DNA of 34,838 bases from NCBI GenBank assembly GCA_013373425.1, contig JABXHW010000034.1:1-34838 (forward strand), in the 5' to 3' direction. The notes beneath the pieces are model-generated. The model searched no databases. It was not told the DNA's origin and was given only the letters and a program-made list of their open reading frames with translations. Within the stretch, counting starts at the first letter, position 1. Every line of letters starts with the position of its first letter. The stretch is from Flavobacteriia bacterium. Lineage in GTDB: Bacteria > Bacteroidota > Bacteroidia > Flavobacteriales > Schleiferiaceae. The position numbers and the translations under genes were made by a program. Below, piece by piece: positions 32,421 to 34,838 of the stretch.

Positions 32421-33542
32421 CTAGCGTTGATAGGGGTTTGGGTTTGTTCTTGTGAATCTGTAGGTGGAGGTGTTACCCGATTCCAGTTTGCAGGTAATGT
32501 AGTAAGTCCCTGCGGGCAACTCATTGATTTCGACGCTAGGCGAAAAGTCTTTCTGCCAGAGCACCTCACCAGCTGAGTTATGCAGTGTGAGCGATTCTAC
32601 TTGATTGGATAAGGGACCAAGTATGTGTAGTTCTTTCAAATCGGGCATTGAATAGGCTACAAACAGCTGACCCGTAGATTGGTCGTACAGCATATTGTGG
32701 TTGTACTCTTCGCGGATTGCAATGGCGTTTGGGTTGAATAATTCAACATTTCCCTCCAAGTTGAAATCACCTAGTGGAGTGCCATCGGCTGAAAACCTTC
32801 TAATGGAGGAGGTAGCGCCATTTCCAATGAGGTAGTCACCGTTTTCCAATTGAAGATAGCCTTCAGACTTTGAAAGTCCCTCTAGGAAATCGCCCAAGTA
32901 CACGCCGTCCTCATCAAAGCGTTTCACAGCCGTACCGTCATAATCGGAAACCAATAGATCCCCATCTTCATCAAACCAAATATTGGTAGGGCCTGCTAAG
33001 TTGGAATCGATGAAGTTATGGAGGAAAGTGCCGGCAGTATCGAACTTGTAGACCTTATCCTGACTATAGGAGCTTACATACAGGTTGTCCTCATCATCCC
33101 AGGCGATGCCGATGGCTTGTGGGACGGGAATGCTCGTAAATTCATCGATTAACCGGCCTTCGTAATCATAGCGGAGCACTTTGCCAGGGCCTGTCCATTG
33201 GAGTACATAAAGAAAGCCATCTGGTCCGACCGCCATACGAGTGGGACCGCCAATTCCACAGGCGAATTCGCGTAGGAAGCGACCATTATTGATGTCGTAA
33301 ATGTTGATACAACCACTTCCCAAGTTGGAGATCATGACCTCCTGATCACCTTCAAGAAAAAGAATGTCTTGCGGCCAATTGAGAAACTCATTGATGTAAA
33401 TCTGGGACTCAGAACCATCTTCGTAATATCTGAGAACGTGCCATGGTGGTTTGTTGAAGTTTCCTGCATCACTCACGTAGATTCCATTGATTTGAGCTAA
33501 ACAGGAAATGGAAATGAAGTTGAGAAGGATTAGAAGTTTCAT
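32421..33542 (-). CDS. secreted NHL-type beta-propeller with T9SS-like C-terminus
   Basis: A 373-residue exported protein with signal peptide about 1-17 (MKLLILLNFISISCLAQ). Residues about 45-300 form six or so blades of the NHL kind, each with a pattern like IAWDDEDNLYVSSYSQDKVYKFDTAGTF or IWFDEDGDLLVSDYDGTAVKRFDEDGVY: a hydrophobic strand, an acidic turn, a strand ending in V-x-x-F and D-x-x-G. The last ~70 residues (VESLTLHNSAGEVLWQKDFSPSVEINELPAGTYYITCKLESG) resemble a type A T9SS C-terminal domain, though the tail FTRTNPNPYQR is unusual. Probably surface-delivered; ligand unknown. It is a single gene between the AtoE-like gene and the 33728 terminator. Confidence 0.85.
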   Translation of the reverse strand: MKLLILLNFISISCLAQINGIYVSDAGNFNKPPWHVLRYYEDGSESQIYINEFLNWPQDILFLEGDQEVMISNLGSGCINIYDINNGRFLREFACGIGGPTRMAVGPDGFLYVLQWTGPGKVLRYDYEGRLIDEFTSIPVPQAIGIAWDDEDNLYVSSYSQDKVYKFDTAGTFLHNFIDSNLAGPTNIWFDEDGDLLVSDYDGTAVKRFDEDGVYLGDFLEGLSKSEGYLQLENGDYLIGNGATSSIRRFSADGTPLGDFNLEGNVELFNPNAIAIREEYNHNMLYDQSTGQLFVAYSMPDLKELHILGPLSNQVESLTLHNSAGEVLWQKDFSPSVEINELPAGTYYITCKLESGNTSTYRFTRTNPNPYQR

Positions 33543-33723
33543 GTCCTATAGTTTGTTGATGAAGGTTAGGGTAAGGTACAGAAATCGAAAATGTCGTCAT
33601 CCTTAACAAGCTGCAGGGAGAATGAATGTTTTAATTGACACTCACTTAATCTAGCCTTTACACGTTGCATTTAGCTTCGTGGCATTGTCTTCAACCGTTC
33701 TGTAGCTCCGACTTGTCGGGGCG

Positions 33724-33754
33724 AAAAGGCGACCCCACCAGGTCGCCTTTTTTT
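33724..33754. terminator. intrinsic terminator (bidirectional)
   Basis: Stem GGCGACC (33728-33734) / GGTCGCC (33741-33747), 6-nt loop, flanked by AAAA and seven T on the plus strand and TTTT on the minus strand. It lies 20 bp after the stop codon of the secreted protein gene at 33774 (minus strand), which it can terminate. The stronger T-run is on the plus strand, where no gene precedes it nearby. The rest of 33543-33773 shows a 12-bp palindrome CCGACTTGTCGG near 33707 and nothing else definite. Confidence 0.85.
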
Positions 33755-33773
33755 GTTGTAAAAGGGTGCTCAA

Positions 33774-34481
33774 CTAACAGGTGCAGAAGGAGATAACGAC
33801 AATTTTAGATCCCTTGTATGCTTTAAAAAGTACGTTGAGCTCCTCCTGGGTTTCATTCTCCACTTTCTCATAGTAGTCGCCAAGTAAATCTTTGTCTTCG
33901 GTATATCCATGCTCCAAATCCTGATCAATTCGAGCTCGAACTTCTTCTAAGTTTCTGGACAACTCTTCAATTCGCACCACAAATTCTCTGGTTTGAGGAG
34001 TGTCTTCATGAATATTGATAATGTACTCACATAGCTCAAACCAAATATGAGTTGATTGTGGTGCTACTCTTTTTAGCCAATCCGATTCTCCCGCCTTAGT
34101 GTCATACAGTATGTAGCTTCCCCACAGATATGACCATTGTATGGTCTTGATGATAGAAATGGAGTCAACATCCTGAACACTCATGGAATCTCGGTCGATC
34201 AGAATGTAGTTGGTGTCAATCTGAGGCGTCTCTTGGTATGGACTTCCGGTATAGGCGTAAATAACCAGTTCCTTGTAGTAGTACACGTGGTCATTATAGT
34301 GTATGGGATAGTCGAGTGCGCCGGGGTTTCTCAAGTTCTGATATGAAATACCATCCGCCTTAAAGTATCCTATGAAATCTCCTTTCGGCGAGTGAAACTT
34401 TGCTTCGTATATCGTAATTCCGTACTCCGCATGAGCGGCGAATCCGAGCATAAGTGCTGCAAGCAGGAGGAGTTTTTTCAT
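33774..34481 (-). CDS. secreted protein of unknown function
   Basis: A 235-residue exported protein. The signal peptide is MKKLLLLAALMLGFAAHA, then EYGITIYEAKFHSPKGDFIGYFKADG and a tyrosine-rich middle (NDHVYYYKELVIYAYTG). The last third is helical and acidic (REFVVRIEELSRNLEEVRARIDQDLEHGYTEDKDLLGDYYEKVENETQEEL), probably a coiled coil. It ends SFCTC, two cysteines. No family recognised. The ATG at 34481 is chosen because a longer frame from 34613 reads through the repeat region and lacks any signal sequence before this point. No clear promoter is seen. A terminator lies at 33724-33754. Confidence 0.75.
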   Translation of the reverse strand: MKKLLLLAALMLGFAAHAEYGITIYEAKFHSPKGDFIGYFKADGISYQNLRNPGALDYPIHYNDHVYYYKELVIYAYTGSPYQETPQIDTNYILIDRDSMSVQDVDSISIIKTIQWSYLWGSYILYDTKAGESDWLKRVAPQSTHIWFELCEYIINIHEDTPQTREFVVRIEELSRNLEEVRARIDQDLEHGYTEDKDLLGDYYEKVENETQEELNVLFKAYKGSKIVVISFCTC

Positions 34482-34543
34482 GGTTGAATTTATGAAGGGG
34501 TAAGATGAAATTATGGAGAGATAAGATAGGGAAAGATTATATT

Positions 34544-34628
34544 CTGGTGAGCTGGTAAGCTGGTGACCTGGTGAGCTGGTGCTGGAGGACTGGATAGCTG
34601 GGCACTTGGACACTTGGAGGCTCGGGAG
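34544..34628. repeat. degenerate 8-bp tandem array (CTGGTGAG type)
   Basis: About 11 units with period 8 (two are 6 and 7 bp): CTGGTGAG, CTGGTAAG, CTGGTGAC, CTGGTGAG, CTGGTG, CTGGAGGA, CTGGATAG, CTGGGCA, CTTGGACA, CTTGGAGG, CTCGGGAG. The sequence decays from left to right. The same 8-bp period is seen in the unrelated unit at 9314-9393. It sits upstream of the secreted protein gene, between it and tRNA-Leu. Confidence 0.85.
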
Positions 34629-34680
34629 CTGAAATTTGGAGGTTTGATGGAGCTTTTAGGATACAGGATATCTCGCCCAA

Positions 34681-34708
34681 CCAGCTCACCAAGTTACTAG
34701 CTCACCAA
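34681..34708. repeat. inverted copies of the 8-bp unit
   Basis: CCAGCTCACC at 34681-34690 is the exact reverse complement of GGTGAGCTGG, found twice in the array at 34546-34555 and 34570-34579. CTCACCAA recurs at 34685 and 34701, 16 bp (two periods) apart. The array and this block can form a large stem around about 50-100 bp of unique sequence. Confidence 0.7.
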
Positions 34709-34713
34709 CCCAT

Positions 34714-34747
34714 AAAAAAAGACCCAACGCTTTCACGTCAGGTCTTT
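34714..34747 (-). terminator. intrinsic terminator downstream of tRNA-Leu
   Basis: On the minus strand AAAGACCTGACG pairs with CGTTGGGTCTTT (12 bp, two G-T pairs) around a 6-nt loop, followed by seven T. It begins 14 bp after the end of the tRNA-Leu gene. Confidence 0.88.
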
Positions 34748-34761
34748 CTCGAGTCTATTAG

Positions 34762-34838
34762 TGCGGGTGAAGGGACTCGAACCCCCACGCCTCGCGGCGC
34801 TAGATCCTAAGTCTAGTGCGTCTACCAATTTCGCCACA
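34762..34838 (-). tRNA. tRNA-Leu (anticodon UAG), 5' end cut by window edge
   Basis: Class II tRNA on the minus strand. The D-arm reads TGGCGAAATTGGTAGACGC; the anticodon stem CTAGA/TCTAG closes the loop CTTAGGA, giving anticodon TAG (Leu, codon CUA and others by wobble). A long variable arm with GCCGCGAGGCG follows, then the T-arm GGGGGTTCGAGTCCC and the 3' acceptor CACCCGCA. The first five bases of the acceptor stem lie beyond the window. The 3' CCA is not encoded; the next bases are CTA. Confidence 0.97.

Noticed and set aside
34482-34613. 44-residue N-terminal extension of the secreted protein at 33774-34481
   Set aside because: It reads through the repeat array and would bury the signal peptide inside the protein.

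Overview
The window looks like chromosomal DNA of a Bacteroidota bacterium, most likely a Flavobacteriales relative. Evidence: several TonB-dependent receptors with N-terminal carboxypeptidase-like domains, a DUF4249 lipoprotein paired with a receptor, a PorV/PorQ-family protein, a bacteroidete-type GGGP synthase, almost no Shine-Dalgarno sequences, and at least nine copies of the bacteroidete promoter element TAnnTTTG placed just before genes. Genus cannot be decided from the sequence. I see no insertion sequence, prophage, CRISPR array or rRNA.

Layout. 1-3.1 kb: 5' part of atpD (minus), a multi-pass membrane protein (minus), then divergent ribF overlapping a secreted leucine-rich-repeat protein. 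3.1-7.9 kb (all minus): phosphopantetheinyl transferase; a tightly coupled set of GGGP synthase, YkoF-like thiamine-binding domain protein and NadR-like kinase; then a TonB-dependent receptor preceded by its own promoter and a TPP riboswitch. Together the last three suggest thiamine or thiamine-precursor salvage. 7.9-10 kb: ahcY with a good terminator, an 8-bp tandem array, and a Rieske-like lipoprotein. 10.1-18.9 kb: a large co-directional triad (1217-aa TonB-dependent receptor, 1339-aa secreted protein with a FlgD-like C-terminus, PorV/PorQ-like barrel) with codon use typical of very highly expressed genes. This is the most interesting uncharacterised system here. 18.9-19.9 kb: greA and a HIT protein, with a strong hairpin at the predicted greA transcription start.

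20-26.2 kb: ruvC (minus, apparently leaderless), a family 2 glycosyltransferase, a YbdG-like MscS channel, and a TonB receptor plus DUF4249 lipoprotein pair. 26.4-31 kb: tail-specific protease, orphan DppC-like permease and leucyl/phenylalanyl-tRNA-protein transferase, joined by ATGA and GTGA overlaps, then a small membrane protein. 31-34.8 kb (minus): AtoE-type transporter, secreted NHL beta-propeller with a T9SS-like C-terminus, a secreted unknown protein, an 8-bp repeat region and the 3' part of tRNA-Leu(UAG) with its terminator.

Regulatory signals are unusually readable: a complete TPP aptamer with a possible switching partner, overlapping divergent promoters, promoter elements positioned for leaderless mRNAs, a 15-bp dyad between divergent genes, and four clean intrinsic terminators. 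No gene-free stretch exceeds about 300 bases.
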